Of a DNA stretch of 64,000 nt, positions 25,920 to 34,756 are shown in pieces. The position numbers and the translations under genes are program-made. This DNA is from JAJYKC01 sp035545735 (GTDB taxonomy: Bacteria; Acidobacteriota; Terriglobia; Bryobacterales; Bryobacteraceae): positions 62,001 through 126,000 of the forward strand of contig DASZXS010000073.1 in NCBI GenBank assembly GCA_035545735.1, read 5' to 3'. The notes under the pieces were generated by a model, which saw nothing but the letters and a program-made list of their open reading frames with translations, searched no databases and was not told where the DNA came from. Each line of letters opens with the position of its first letter. The first letter of the stretch is position 1.

Positions 25920-28676
25920 TCAACCTTCGCGCAATGCCTCCAGGGGATCCAGCCGGCTTGCCCGTCGTGCCGGCAGATAGCACGCCAGCAGCGCCGCGCC
26001 AAGAAGCACCACGGCGGCGGAGCCGATGCTCACCGGGTCCGCGGCGCCCACGCCGTAGAGCATTCCGGCCAGAAAATGTCCCGCCACCAGCGCGGCCGCC
26101 AGTCCCGCCGCCAAGCCCGTGGCGACCAGTGACATCCCCTGCTTTACCACCAGAGAGACCACGGTTCGCCGCTCCGCTCCGAGCGCCATGCGCAGGCCGA
26201 TTTCACGCCGGCGTTGAAAGACCGAGTAGGCCATCAGGCCGTACAGCCCGGTGCTCGCGAGGCCCAACGCCAGCAGCCCGAAAACGCTCAACAGCGCAAC
26301 TCCCAATTTCGCTGTGAACAAGGCCTGATCCACAATTTTGCCGCCTGTCCGGATGTCGTCCACCGCGATGCGGGGCGCAATCTCGCGGATCTCCTTCTGA
26401 ACCGGCAGCAGAACGCCGGACGCGTCGCGTTTGGCGCGGACGAACAGGGTCATCGAATCGGAATAGTGCTGGGAGGCTGGAACATAGACGCAAAGCTGCG
26501 GTGCTTCGCCCAAGGATGTGTAGCTGGCCATCCTCGCTACTCCGATGACCTGGCGCTGGAACGGCTCGCCCGGAAGTTGGATGTGCTTGCCGGCTGCTTC
26601 TTCGCCGGGCCAATAGTCGCGCGCGATTTTTTCGTTTACGATCGCGACCGGGATCGTTGCGGCGGTATCGGCGCTGGAAAAATCGCGCCCCGCCTTCAGA
26701 GCGACGCCCGCGGTAGCAAAATAGTCCGCATCCACCACATTGAGAATGGTCGTGACCGTGTCTGCCTTACTCCTCGCCTGACGGCCTTCAATATTCAGTC
26801 CGCTCACCAGGCTTCCCCAAAGCGGAAGATTGGATGCCCACGAAGTCGACTCGACCTCCGGCATCCGCGAAACTCGCTCGCGGACCTCCCTGTAGAAGTC
26901 CTTCGTCTGCGCTTCCCCGTATCCGGCCTGTCCTGGATTGGTGAGAAATACGGCCAAGTGCTTCGTCTCGAAGCCGGGTTGGATCGCGTAGGCGTGCTGG
27001 ATACTACGGAGAAACAGCGCCGCAGCCGTCAGGGCGACGAACGAAAACGCCACCTGTCCGGCGAGCAGGCCGTTGGCGAGCCTCGTTCGGCGGCGGCCCC
27101 TGCCGGAAGAGCGGGACTCTTCCTTCAGGGCCTCGGAAACGCCCGCTCGGGTGGCGCGCAGGGCCGGGATAACGCCGAAAATCAACCCCGTCAAAACGGA
27201 AATCAGAAAAACGAAGGTGAAAACCGGAAAGCCGGTTTTCAGAGTTACCAGGTTGTTCGCGACGTCGGCGGGACGAAACGACCATAGAAACTGCGCGCCG
27301 GCGTATCCGAAAATGAGACCCACGACGCCACCGGCCAGGCCGAGCACGATGCTCTCCGTCAGGAGTTGCCGGAGCAATCGTTCGCGGCTGGCGCCGATTG
27401 CGACGCGAACCGCCATTTCCTGCCGCCTGGCGGCGGCGCGCGCCAGCAGAAGATTCGCCACGTTCGAACAGGCGATGAGCAGTACCATCCCGACGACGGC
27501 AAGCAGTATGATGCTTCCGAAAACAAAAGGCGAGCGTGATGCGCCACCGCCGAAAATAACTTCGGCCAACGGTCTGACGCCTGCTACGCGCCCGGCGTTC
27601 GTGTTCGGATATTCCCGCGCGAGCGCCGAACTGAGCGTAGCGAGATCCGCCGCGGCCCGCTCCAGGTTCACGCCCGGTCTCAGCCGTCCGATTCCCTCGA
27701 ATTTGTCCTTGCCCCGATCGTGTAAAGCACCGGCCATTTCGTTCGGCAGCATCTGCTCCACCATGGCGGCGGGTATCCATAAATCCGGGCCGAAAATAGC
27801 CGTAACTCCCAGGAAATGCGGCGGCGCTACGCCGATCACGGTAATTGCCGTTCCGTTGATTCGCAGCACTTTCCCGATCACGTCCGGAGCACCGCCGAAA
27901 CGTCCCTGCCAGGCGGGATTGCTCATCACCGCGACCGCGCTTGCTCCGGGCGCGTTATCCTCCTCCGGCGAGAAGAATCGTCCCGCCGCGGGAGCAAGCC
28001 CCAAAACCTGGAAGTAATTTCCGGTGACAAATTCGCTGAACATCCGCTGGGCCCCACCGCCGGCCTGGAGCGTCACGACGCGCGGCCCGGTATAGCCGGC
28101 CAGCGATTCAAATGTCTGGTTCTTCGCCTGAATATCCTTCAAATTTGGCAGCGAAAGCGGGAGGCTCGCTCCGGATTTGCCCGTTTGCTTCGCCTCTAAC
28201 TCCGACACTCCGGCGAGCGACGATGGGTCTTTCAGAGGCAGCGGATTCAAGACGAGCGTGTTCACTACGGTAAACACCGTTGTATTGGCGCCGATTCCCA
28301 AACCAAGCGTGACAATGACGAACAGCGTGAATAGAGAATTCTGCCGCATGGTTCGTGCCGCGTAGCGCAAGTCGCGCCAGAGATCCGCCAAGACGCTGCC
28401 CCCACGTTCCGTTCCGGGCTGAACCGGTTCTGCTTTCGGCATGCGTTGATTCCTCCGAATCCCCTGAAGTATCGGACTCACGTCTCCCAGTTCCAAGAGA
28501 GTCTGTTGTTTCGCTTCTTCGCTGGCCAGTCCCGTAGAGCGGAGTTCCCGATAGCGATCTTCCAGATGTTGCGCCAATTCTTCCAGAAGATCGGCCTCCG
28601 CGTGGGCGTGGAGCGGCACGCCGGAAAAATGTTCCGCAACGATTGCTCTCCAGTCAATTCCGCCTGGGTCAGCCAT
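25920..28676 (-). CDS. ABC-type permease of the acidobacterial orphan (ADOP) family
   Basis: A 918-residue MacB/FtsX-type permease. Residues 1-85 form the acidobacterial N-terminal region (ELAQHLEDRYRELRSTGL, then ETLLELGD-like). TM1 is at about 114-138 (LFTLFVIVTLGLGIGANTTVF), followed by a periplasmic domain, three helices ending the first permease unit around 380-480, a second periplasmic domain and three last helices at about 790-905. Two FtsX core domains in one chain with no ATPase gene nearby is the defining feature of this orphan-permease family. It overlaps the PadR gene by 8 bases and is probably repressed by it. The transported substrate is unknown. Confidence 0.93.
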   Translation of the reverse strand: MADPGGIDWRAIVAEHFSGVPLHAHAEADLLEELAQHLEDRYRELRSTGLASEEAKQQTLLELGDVSPILQGIRRNQRMPKAEPVQPGTERGGSVLADLWRDLRYAARTMRQNSLFTLFVIVTLGLGIGANTTVFTVVNTLVLNPLPLKDPSSLAGVSELEAKQTGKSGASLPLSLPNLKDIQAKNQTFESLAGYTGPRVVTLQAGGGAQRMFSEFVTGNYFQVLGLAPAAGRFFSPEEDNAPGASAVAVMSNPAWQGRFGGAPDVIGKVLRINGTAITVIGVAPPHFLGVTAIFGPDLWIPAAMVEQMLPNEMAGALHDRGKDKFEGIGRLRPGVNLERAAADLATLSSALAREYPNTNAGRVAGVRPLAEVIFGGGASRSPFVFGSIILLAVVGMVLLIACSNVANLLLARAAARRQEMAVRVAIGASRERLLRQLLTESIVLGLAGGVVGLIFGYAGAQFLWSFRPADVANNLVTLKTGFPVFTFVFLISVLTGLIFGVIPALRATRAGVSEALKEESRSSGRGRRRTRLANGLLAGQVAFSFVALTAAALFLRSIQHAYAIQPGFETKHLAVFLTNPGQAGYGEAQTKDFYREVRERVSRMPEVESTSWASNLPLWGSLVSGLNIEGRQARSKADTVTTILNVVDADYFATAGVALKAGRDFSSADTAATIPVAIVNEKIARDYWPGEEAAGKHIQLPGEPFQRQVIGVARMASYTSLGEAPQLCVYVPASQHYSDSMTLFVRAKRDASGVLLPVQKEIREIAPRIAVDDIRTGGKIVDQALFTAKLGVALLSVFGLLALGLASTGLYGLMAYSVFQRRREIGLRMALGAERRTVVSLVVKQGMSLVATGLAAGLAAALVAGHFLAGMLYGVGAADPVSIGSAAVVLLGAALLACYLPARRASRLDPLEALREG

Positions 28677-29013
28677 GTTCGACTCCGGTAATCCGGCCCA
28701 CAGCCATCACGAAGTCCCGCCAACTTTTCCGCTGGGAGTCGAGGACCTTTCGTCCTTCGGCTGTCAGCGAATAGTACCGCCGCCGGCGCTCTTCGCCCTT
28801 CTCCACCCAGCGCCCCACTACCCAGCCCCGTTCTTCGAGGCGATAAAGCAGTGGGTAGAGCGAAGTGACATGGAACCGTAAAGCTCCCCCGGAGCGAAGG
28901 TGGATGAGCTTTGAAATGTCATAGCCGTGCCGCGCCTGGTCTTCGAGTAGGGAGAGAACCAAAAACTCGGCGCTTCCCTTTTTCCATTCCTGATCGGGAG
29001 AATGAGGCGGCAT
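28669..29013 (-). CDS. PadR-family transcriptional regulator
   Basis: A 114-residue winged-helix regulator of the short PadR class: KGSAEFLVLSLLEDQARHGYDI (first helices), GALRFHVTSLYPLLYRLEERGW (recognition helix), RRRRYYSLTAEGRKVL (wing). PadR proteins are dimers that usually repress a neighbouring efflux or permease gene. Here the stop overlaps the ATG of the orphan permease. There is no ribosome site before its own ATG at 29013, but a dyad (29022-29038) sits 9-25 bases upstream and may be its operator, so transcription may start very close to the start codon. Confidence 0.92.
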   Translation of the reverse strand: MPPHSPDQEWKKGSAEFLVLSLLEDQARHGYDISKLIHLRSGGALRFHVTSLYPLLYRLEERGWVVGRWVEKGEERRRRYYSLTAEGRKVLDSQRKSWRDFVMAVGRITGVEHG

Positions 29014-29021
29014 ATACGGGA

Positions 29022-29038
29022 TTCACATATATTGTGTA
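29022..29038 (-). promoter_or_regulatory. Putative PadR operator overlapping the padR promoter
   Basis: The 17 bases TTCACATATATTGTGTA form an imperfect dyad (TxCACAxAT arms around a central A/T) 9 bases before the padR ATG. PadR proteins commonly bind short A/T-rich dyads with TGT and ACA ends, so autoregulation of padR and the permease is likely. The same A/T-rich core could serve as a -10 region. Confidence 0.45.
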
Positions 29039-29057
29039 CGCGAACCTCCGCCTGGAG

Positions 29058-29088
29058 TTCCTTCTTTCTCCTGTTTTTTTGCGATAAT
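29058..29088 (+). promoter_or_regulatory. Candidate promoter for rpsU
   Basis: GATAAT at 29083-29088, inside GCGATAATATAAG, is a 5 of 6 match to the sigma-70 -10 box, and a T-rich stretch lies upstream. A -35 box is not clear: TTCCTT at 29058 has a 19-base spacer. This leaves an untranslated leader of about 80 bases before the rpsU TTG. Confidence 0.3.
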
Positions 29089-29175
29089 ATAAGCCCAGGA
29101 CATTTACGGAATCTACAAAGAACGCCGTCTGCTCGCGCCATTGTGGGGCGGTCCTGTCATGGAAGGGAGTTCCCG

Positions 29176-29379
29176 TTGGCCGAAGTCAAGATTCTAGAAG
29201 GCGAAACAGTAGAGAGCGCACTACGGCGGTTCAAACGCAAAGTCCTGCAGGAAGACATCATTAAGGACATTAAGCGGCATGCCTATTACGTCAAGCCGGG
29301 CGCGAAGAAGCGCATTAAGTCGGCGCTGGCTCGTAAGCGCAACCGCAAGAAGCGCAGCCGTGACGGTGCGCCCGAGTAA
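29176..29379 (+). CDS. rpsU: 30S ribosomal protein bS21
   Basis: A 67-residue basic protein that reads AEVKILEGETVESALRRFKR followed by a KPGAKKRIKSALARKR region, the S21 pattern. It binds the 30S platform near the 3' end of 16S rRNA. I place the start at TTG 29176: GGGAG lies 6 bases upstream, and the residues before it (from 29002) are not S21-like. TTG for a ribosomal protein is uncommon but well supported here by the site. The gene stands alone, 22 bases before the NTF2-like gene. Confidence 0.93.
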   Translation: MAEVKILEGETVESALRRFKRKVLQEDIIKDIKRHAYYVKPGAKKRIKSALARKRNRKKRSRDGAPE

Positions 29380-29400
29380 ATTCCGCCGGAGAGGTTAATC

Positions 29401-30030
29401 CTGCCCGGAGGACCTATTTCGCGATACGCCCGCGCCGCGCTCGTGGGGGCGCTGCTGCTGTGTTTGGGTTTTGTCGCGGGTATTGTTTCCGCGCCGCATC
29501 TGGCAAATCAGTTTTCCAATGAAGCCCGAAGGTCCCGCCTGGCGCCAACTGGGGATGCTCCCCCCCAGGTGCGTCAAGGCGTACTGGATGCGCTCGGCGC
29601 GTTCCAGCAAGGTTACACTGCGCGCGACCCCAAGCAAGTGGGTGCGTTCATGCAGCGCCTCTTCCCGGAGAGCGGGGAAACTCTATTATTGGGAACCAAC
29701 CCGGGGGAATGGGTGCGGGGGCGGGACCGCATCGCGCACTTCATTCAATCGGATTGGAAGCGCTGGGGCGATGTGCGGTTGGTGGTGGACAACGCGGTGG
29801 TGTCTTCCACCGGCGATGTTGCGTGGGTAGATACCATCGGGACGGTCAATTTTCCCAGCCCTCGTCCGATCCGCTTCTCCGGAGTGCTGACCCGCAAGGG
29901 AGAAACCTGGCTCTTCCGCCAGATCCATTTTCAATGGGATGAATCCGAACCAAGAGCTTCGGATCTTCTGAGATGGAAGAACCTGTCGCAGCTTCTTTCC
30001 TGGGCGATCCGCAGTGTCGTCCCCGGCTAG
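29401..30030 (+). CDS. NTF2/SnoaL-like secreted or membrane-anchored protein
   Basis: The best ribosome site (GGAGAGG, 29388-29394) points to a CTG codon at 29401 with 6-base spacing. It gives LPGGPISRYARAALVG and then a hydrophobic anchor (ALLLCLGFVAGIVSA). A GTG at 29443 would cut away the positively charged part and has no such site, so I favour CTG, a rare start. The mature region (about 55-190) is an NTF2-like cone fold: ALGAFQQGYTARDPKQVGAF, RDRIAHFIQSDWKRWG, WLFRQIHFQWD. These domains bind small ligands or act as enzymes; no catalytic set is visible. The function is open. Confidence 0.66.
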   Translation: MPGGPISRYARAALVGALLLCLGFVAGIVSAPHLANQFSNEARRSRLAPTGDAPPQVRQGVLDALGAFQQGYTARDPKQVGAFMQRLFPESGETLLLGTNPGEWVRGRDRIAHFIQSDWKRWGDVRLVVDNAVVSSTGDVAWVDTIGTVNFPSPRPIRFSGVLTRKGETWLFRQIHFQWDESEPRASDLLRWKNLSQLLSWAIRSVVPG

Positions 30031-30048
30031 ATTCCGGCTAGCGCGCTT

Positions 30049-32592
30049 TCACGCTTCCATACCGCTCATTGCCGGATCGCTGAATCCAGACCTGCCTGTT
30101 TCCACCCGTCCCGCACAGCGCCGTTCAAACGATTCCGCTCCCTGTACCCGGACGCTGAAGTCATACCATTGATGGCTCTTGTTCAAATTCAGAACGACAG
30201 AGGTTTTTTTCCCGGGAGGCACGGTTCCGGCGCGCTTACCGGTTCCATAAGCAAGATCCTCGAGGACGAATGCGTATTTTTGGCTTGCGCTGCGGTTCGT
30301 GAGATGAACTTCGACATCCCCGGTTAAAGCGCGGCCGGAGGGGGAGCGGCGGGCATATTGGCACCGGACATCCAATTCGGGGTCCTGCGCCGTACCCGCG
30401 AATTCGCGAAGAAATCCGTTGGGTCCGGCGGCGCGCACATGGTAGACGCCATCCTCAAAGTCGTCGATGAGCCATGAGCCGGAGAGACGGTCTCCTGGGG
30501 CCACAGTGTAATCGCGCACGCGGACGCGGCGGTACTTACGGGGAGTGTAGACGTGGAATGGCGCGCCGGCTGAAGATTTGCCGAATACCTCGTTCCTCGC
30601 CTCGAAAGAGATTTCCAGCGCTTTCCGGTCAGGCGACAAGGACCCGTCCGCGTACAACTGGTAGGGAAGCGCCCGCGAGGGCCGAATTCCCTTTTCCTGC
30701 CGCGACATCCAGGGAGACCCCTGCGGATTCCGCCGAAATTCGATGATTTCCTGCTCGGTGAACCGGTGAAACCCACCGGGCAATTTTTTGAATTTAGCTT
30801 TGTGGATGCCTTCAATCACTGTGTCGCGGGAGGAGAACGGCAGGACGGCGGAAGGCTCTTCCTGTCCGGCCTGAAACGCCGAGGAGAGGTCTCCGCAGAC
30901 AGTCCTGCGCCAGGCGCTAATATTGGGTTCCTTCAGTTCGCGCCCCGTTTGGTGGGTGAGGACGCGCTCAACGAGCTGGATGACGGAAGTGTGATCGAAC
31001 ACCTGGGAACAGGCGAAGCCGCCGCGGCTCCAGGGCGATGCAACCACCATGGGAACGCGGAATCCGAGTCCGATAGGACCTCCGCGGGCTTCGTGTTCGT
31101 TATGCCGCTCCCGGTCCTGATCGAGCGTTACGTATTCGAGCGCCGCGTCCACGCCGGGCGACGTAGCGCCGGTCTCCGGGCGCCCCGGATGCGGCGCTCC
31201 GAACGGCGGAACGTGGTCGAAATAGCCGTCGTTTTCGTCATAGGTCAGAATGCAGACCGTCTTTTTCCAAACTTCCGGGTCGTGGGTCAGGATATTGAGC
31301 ACTTCGGAGACGTACCATGCTCCGAACCATGGCGCGCCGGGGTGGTCGGAAAAATTTTCGGGCGCGACGATCCAGGAAACGGCGGGCAATTGGCCTGACT
31401 TGACATCCTCCCGGAACTGATGGAGTATGTCGCCTTTGGGAATTTCCAGCTCGCGTTCCACGTCTCCATCGCGATACCGTAGCGGGGCAAGCTGGCGATA
31501 GGAAGGGTCGCCGATATTCGTGGTAAAAGCTTTCGTGTGGAGGTTCCGCTCGCGCTGAGGCAGCTTCTCGAAGTTCTCCGGGGTATACCGGGCGAGATCC
31601 TCGGGAAGCCGCTTCCATTGGGCTTCCATCTCCCGCAGTTGGCGGCTCAAATCCCTGTGCTCGGGACTGCCGGGTGCGGCTTCGCTCAGCTTCGTCTTCG
31701 TCGCTTCGATCTTCGGAGGCAAAGCCTCGGGAAGCGTCTTCAGATATTCCATGCGGCCGCGGGCGAAGCCGATGTGATACTGCGCAAACCACTCGATGGG
31801 ATTGTCCGTAAAGTTTGAGAGCCAGGCGTCTCGCTCTCCTTCGAGACCGCTATCGATGCTGACTTCGTTTTGATAAATCCTCCAGGAGATTCCGGCATCT
31901 TCGAGACGCTCGGGAAACGTCGTCCAGTGCGCGAGCGCGCCGTAATCGGTGTCGGAATTTCGCACGCGGGCGAAAGCATCGGCGCGTGGCTCGTCGCGCA
32001 CGGTTCCGCTCCACAAGTAGAGCCGGTTCGGCGTCGTGCCAGTCAAAGAGGAACAGAAGTGCTGGTCGCAAACGGTAAAGGCATCGGCAAGAGCGTAATA
32101 GAACGGGAGATCTTCGCGCTCGTAGTGGCCCATGGTGATCGGCATCCCGGCGCATTCCTTGGCTCCAGCCGGCTTGGCATCCAGCCAGCGGTCGTGATCG
32201 CCGTGATTCCTGGCGTCTTGCTGATCCCGCCAGGAATGCGGCAGGCCGCCCAGCCAGGTAATTTTTGTGTCCTTGATGTTCAGCCGGAAAGGCGCATAAG
32301 TTTCGCCGGCGGCGTTGGTCTGCAGCCAAACGGGATTGCCGTCCGGGAGCGTCACCGCGCGAGGGTCATTAAACCCGCGGACGCCCCGGAGCGTGCCGAA
32401 GGAATGATCGAAGGAGCGGTTCTCCTGCATCAGGATGACAATGTGTTCGGCGTCCAGGTAGGTGCTTCCCTTGGCGGGGTCGATGGCGGACGCTCGCTGA
32501 ACCGAGGACAGCAGCGCCGCCGCGATTCCGGCGCCGCCCGATAGCGCCATGGCCTGCCTGAAGAAGTCGCGTCTCGTACTCATCTTTTGCAT
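30049..32592 (-). CDS. Phosphocholine-specific phospholipase C, Tat-exported
   Basis: An 847-residue protein with a Tat leader (STRRDFFRQAMALSGG). It shows the acid-phosphatase-like PLC motif VILMQENRSFDHSFGTLRG at about 52-70, NRLYLWSG, LTYDENDGYFDHVPPFGAP around 450, and two C-terminal beta-sandwich domains of the kind that end bacterial PLC (DUF756). The EN..FDH pair supplies the active site. It should hydrolyse phosphatidylcholine or sphingomyelin to phosphocholine and diacylglycerol or ceramide in the periplasm or outside. It lies 37 bases downstream of a PmtA-like methyltransferase on the same strand. An alternative start 3 codons later (ATG 32583) is possible. Confidence 0.9.
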   Translation of the reverse strand: MQKMSTRRDFFRQAMALSGGAGIAAALLSSVQRASAIDPAKGSTYLDAEHIVILMQENRSFDHSFGTLRGVRGFNDPRAVTLPDGNPVWLQTNAAGETYAPFRLNIKDTKITWLGGLPHSWRDQQDARNHGDHDRWLDAKPAGAKECAGMPITMGHYEREDLPFYYALADAFTVCDQHFCSSLTGTTPNRLYLWSGTVRDEPRADAFARVRNSDTDYGALAHWTTFPERLEDAGISWRIYQNEVSIDSGLEGERDAWLSNFTDNPIEWFAQYHIGFARGRMEYLKTLPEALPPKIEATKTKLSEAAPGSPEHRDLSRQLREMEAQWKRLPEDLARYTPENFEKLPQRERNLHTKAFTTNIGDPSYRQLAPLRYRDGDVERELEIPKGDILHQFREDVKSGQLPAVSWIVAPENFSDHPGAPWFGAWYVSEVLNILTHDPEVWKKTVCILTYDENDGYFDHVPPFGAPHPGRPETGATSPGVDAALEYVTLDQDRERHNEHEARGGPIGLGFRVPMVVASPWSRGGFACSQVFDHTSVIQLVERVLTHQTGRELKEPNISAWRRTVCGDLSSAFQAGQEEPSAVLPFSSRDTVIEGIHKAKFKKLPGGFHRFTEQEIIEFRRNPQGSPWMSRQEKGIRPSRALPYQLYADGSLSPDRKALEISFEARNEVFGKSSAGAPFHVYTPRKYRRVRVRDYTVAPGDRLSGSWLIDDFEDGVYHVRAAGPNGFLREFAGTAQDPELDVRCQYARRSPSGRALTGDVEVHLTNRSASQKYAFVLEDLAYGTGKRAGTVPPGKKTSVVLNLNKSHQWYDFSVRVQGAESFERRCAGRVETGRSGFSDPAMSGMEA

Positions 32593-32629
32593 TATCCGAC
32601 AGATGCTCTTTTGGACTGCCGGATGTTCG

Positions 32630-33205
32630 TCAGAACCGCGACTGGTTTGACGCGCAGAAGGTAAAGCAGGGGAAGACGTTGCGAACTTCGAAGGAAATGT
32701 TGACCGAGTCGAAATAGTTGCGCAGGGGCTTCAGAGCCAGGCGGCTATATTGATGAAAGACAATGAAGACGCCGTGCGCGGGCAGCGCGTCGCGCGTTTG
32801 CCGGAGAATGTGGCACCGTTCTTCATCGGTCAGAAAAGAAAAGGGAATGCTGGAGATCACGGCGTCCGGTTTGGAAAATCCGTGATCGCGCATGATGGCC
32901 GCGGTGTCGCGCGCGTTGCCCAGAACCACCTGCAAGCGCGGATCCTTGATCTTCTTCAGCAAACGGTGAAACTCCGGGTTCGATTCGATAGCCAGAAGCT
33001 TCCCGCTCGCGGGTAGACGCCGCAGCAAAGCCTGGGTGGCGACGCCGTCGCCTGGCCCGTATTCCACCACGCTCGTGAGCGGGGCGGGCAACTGCCGCAT
33101 CACCGAAGTCACCACATATTTAGAACTGTTTGTGACCGCGGCAACGTTGCCGTCCGCAAAAGCGGCCCTCACAAACCGTATTCGTCTTTCAACGCTAAGG
33201 GGCAT
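32630..33205 (-). CDS. PmtA-like phospholipid N-methyltransferase or rRNA dimethyltransferase-like protein
   Basis: A 191-residue SAM-dependent methyltransferase. SVVEYGPGDGVATQALLRRL at about 45-64 is the SAM loop; KLLAIESNPEFHRLL, then VVLGNARD and DAVISSIPFSF follow (the motif IV region, SIPF in place of NPPY/NLPY). This form is seen in PmtA-type phosphatidylethanolamine N-methyltransferases, and also in KsgA-related proteins. Placed upstream of a phosphocholine-type phospholipase C, a phospholipid role is attractive but is inference. The C-terminal part contains FHQYSRLALKPLRNYF, which fits PmtA. Confidence 0.72.
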   Translation of the reverse strand: MPLSVERRIRFVRAAFADGNVAAVTNSSKYVVTSVMRQLPAPLTSVVEYGPGDGVATQALLRRLPASGKLLAIESNPEFHRLLKKIKDPRLQVVLGNARDTAAIMRDHGFSKPDAVISSIPFSFLTDEERCHILRQTRDALPAHGVFIVFHQYSRLALKPLRNYFDSVNISFEVRNVFPCFTFCASNQSRF

Positions 33206-33246
33206 CCCACAGTAGATTGTTTCACGAAAGCGGACCGCCTGAAAAG

Positions 33247-34584
33247 TCAGCGCGCCGCCTCCAGAGCGGGCGCGGCACCTTCCGCGCGTTGCGGCTCAAG
33301 CCCCGCCTTCGATAGCAGCCAGTAGACGGCGAAGCCTACGATTACGCTATAGACCGTGGCCGGCTGAGCATAGGTCTTGAGCGTTTCGGAGACTGGAAGG
33401 AAGGGAAGAATTCCCACGATAAACCCGACAGCCCAGGCGCCGTATCCCGCGATGTTGACCCCCTGCCTGGGGCCCGCCCATTTCTTGCCGGACAACAGGT
33501 AATCGGCGAGGATGGCGCCGCAGACCGGCCCGAAGGACGCGCCGATGATTTGGAAAAAGGGAATCAGATGCGAAGCAAGGCCGGTGACCGCCATCAGGAT
33601 GGAAAGCGTCACGCCGCCAAAAATCACCAGGGTCCGGCCGAGGCTCGGCATCATCGTCGAAAAGCTGTTTCCCAGGACGAACGCGCAGAAACAGGAGCCC
33701 GGGATGGACGCCACCGCGTACAGGAAGAACATCGTGCTTCCAAGCGGGCCGCCCACCACGCCGAGCAGGGAGTCGAACGTGTACGAGCTGAGGTCCGCGT
33801 GTGTTCCATGCGCGCCCGCCATCGAGAGAAGCGTGAGCCCGCCGGTGAACAAAATCGCCAGCCCAATCCCGACCAGGCCGCCGAGACGCACGTCTTTCCT
33901 GTTGCGGTTCTCCATGCCAAAATCGGCGCCGGCCGCGCCCGCGGTCGCGAAGAACCCGGTAACAATTTGAATCAGCAGCGTGAACCCGACAAAGGTGTTC
34001 GGGTGCGCCGGCTGGTAGTGGTCATAACCCGGGCTTGTTTTGAAAGCCACCACCAGGATCATCAGGAAGGGGATGATATTGGCGAAAATCGCGACGCGGG
34101 ACACGTAGCGGATTCCCATCGCGGCGATCCAGGCGATGGCGTAACCCCAGAGGATGGCCGTGATCAAATAGGGGGTCGTCCCGGCATCGGAGGAGAGGCC
34201 CGCGCCCTTAAGAATGAACTTGGTGGCGAGATCGGTCGACACTCCATACCAACCGACCTGGAGCGCGCCCATTAACAGGCCGGGGATCAAATAGCCGCCC
34301 CAGGTTCCGAACGTTGAGCTACCGATGACATAGAGCGGCAGGCCGGTCTTCATCCCGAGCATGGCTGGCGCGTAGTAGAAGAGTCCAAAGCTGACCAGCG
34401 CGGCGATGACCAGCGCCAGCAGCGACCAGGAAAGCCCGGCACGGTCCAGAGTTCCGCTGGCAATTGTCTGGTAAAAACCGATCCAGAGAAAGATGCCTGC
34501 GTAGGACGGCGCCGTATTCATGTACCACGGCGCGCGAACCCCTTCGGGTCTGGGAACAGCTTTTCGAACGTAGTCGGGAAGCAT
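33247..34584 (-). CDS. NCS1-family permease (cytosine/purine/hydantoin type)
   Basis: A 445-residue transporter with about twelve membrane helices. N-terminal APSYAGIFLWIGFYQTIASG and FGTWGGYLIPGLLMGALQVGW around residue 90-110 are characteristic of NCS1 permeases, as are TAGAAGADFGMENR at about 205-218 and the GPVCGAILADYLLSG segment. NCS1 proteins import nucleobases or related ring compounds with Na+ or H+. No nucleobase enzyme is near, so the substrate is open. I take ATG 34584; TTG 34593 is an alternative. Confidence 0.88.
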   Translation of the reverse strand: MLPDYVRKAVPRPEGVRAPWYMNTAPSYAGIFLWIGFYQTIASGTLDRAGLSWSLLALVIAALVSFGLFYYAPAMLGMKTGLPLYVIGSSTFGTWGGYLIPGLLMGALQVGWYGVSTDLATKFILKGAGLSSDAGTTPYLITAILWGYAIAWIAAMGIRYVSRVAIFANIIPFLMILVVAFKTSPGYDHYQPAHPNTFVGFTLLIQIVTGFFATAGAAGADFGMENRNRKDVRLGGLVGIGLAILFTGGLTLLSMAGAHGTHADLSSYTFDSLLGVVGGPLGSTMFFLYAVASIPGSCFCAFVLGNSFSTMMPSLGRTLVIFGGVTLSILMAVTGLASHLIPFFQIIGASFGPVCGAILADYLLSGKKWAGPRQGVNIAGYGAWAVGFIVGILPFLPVSETLKTYAQPATVYSVIVGFAVYWLLSKAGLEPQRAEGAAPALEAAR

Positions 34585-34700
34585 ATCAGTCAAGTCCCAT
34601 TCTTTTTGAATTCAGTTCACTCGCGGCCGGTACGCGACAGCGCAGTTCGGCAACTTGCACAGCTATGGCGAAGTATCATATCATCACTCTGCATTTTGAG

Positions 34701-34711
34701 AGAATAATTCT
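34701..34711. promoter_or_regulatory. Perfect 11-base palindrome in the divergent control region
   Basis: AGAATAATTCT is a perfect odd palindrome in the 172-base region between the NCS1 permease (minus) and the isomerase-like gene (plus). It is A/T-rich in a GC-rich setting and lies 45 bases before the plus-strand ATG. It could be an operator, perhaps for the IclR regulator 2 kb downstream; the length alone does not prove a function. Confidence 0.3.
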
Positions 34712-34756
34712 ATTTCGTTTTGTTCCGGACACCATCCCGCGCCTCAAACCCCTCCT

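Noticed and set aside
29161..29175. GGGAGTTCCC as a regulatory hairpin over the rpsU ribosome site
   Set aside because: The loop would be only two bases; it is not stable enough to call.
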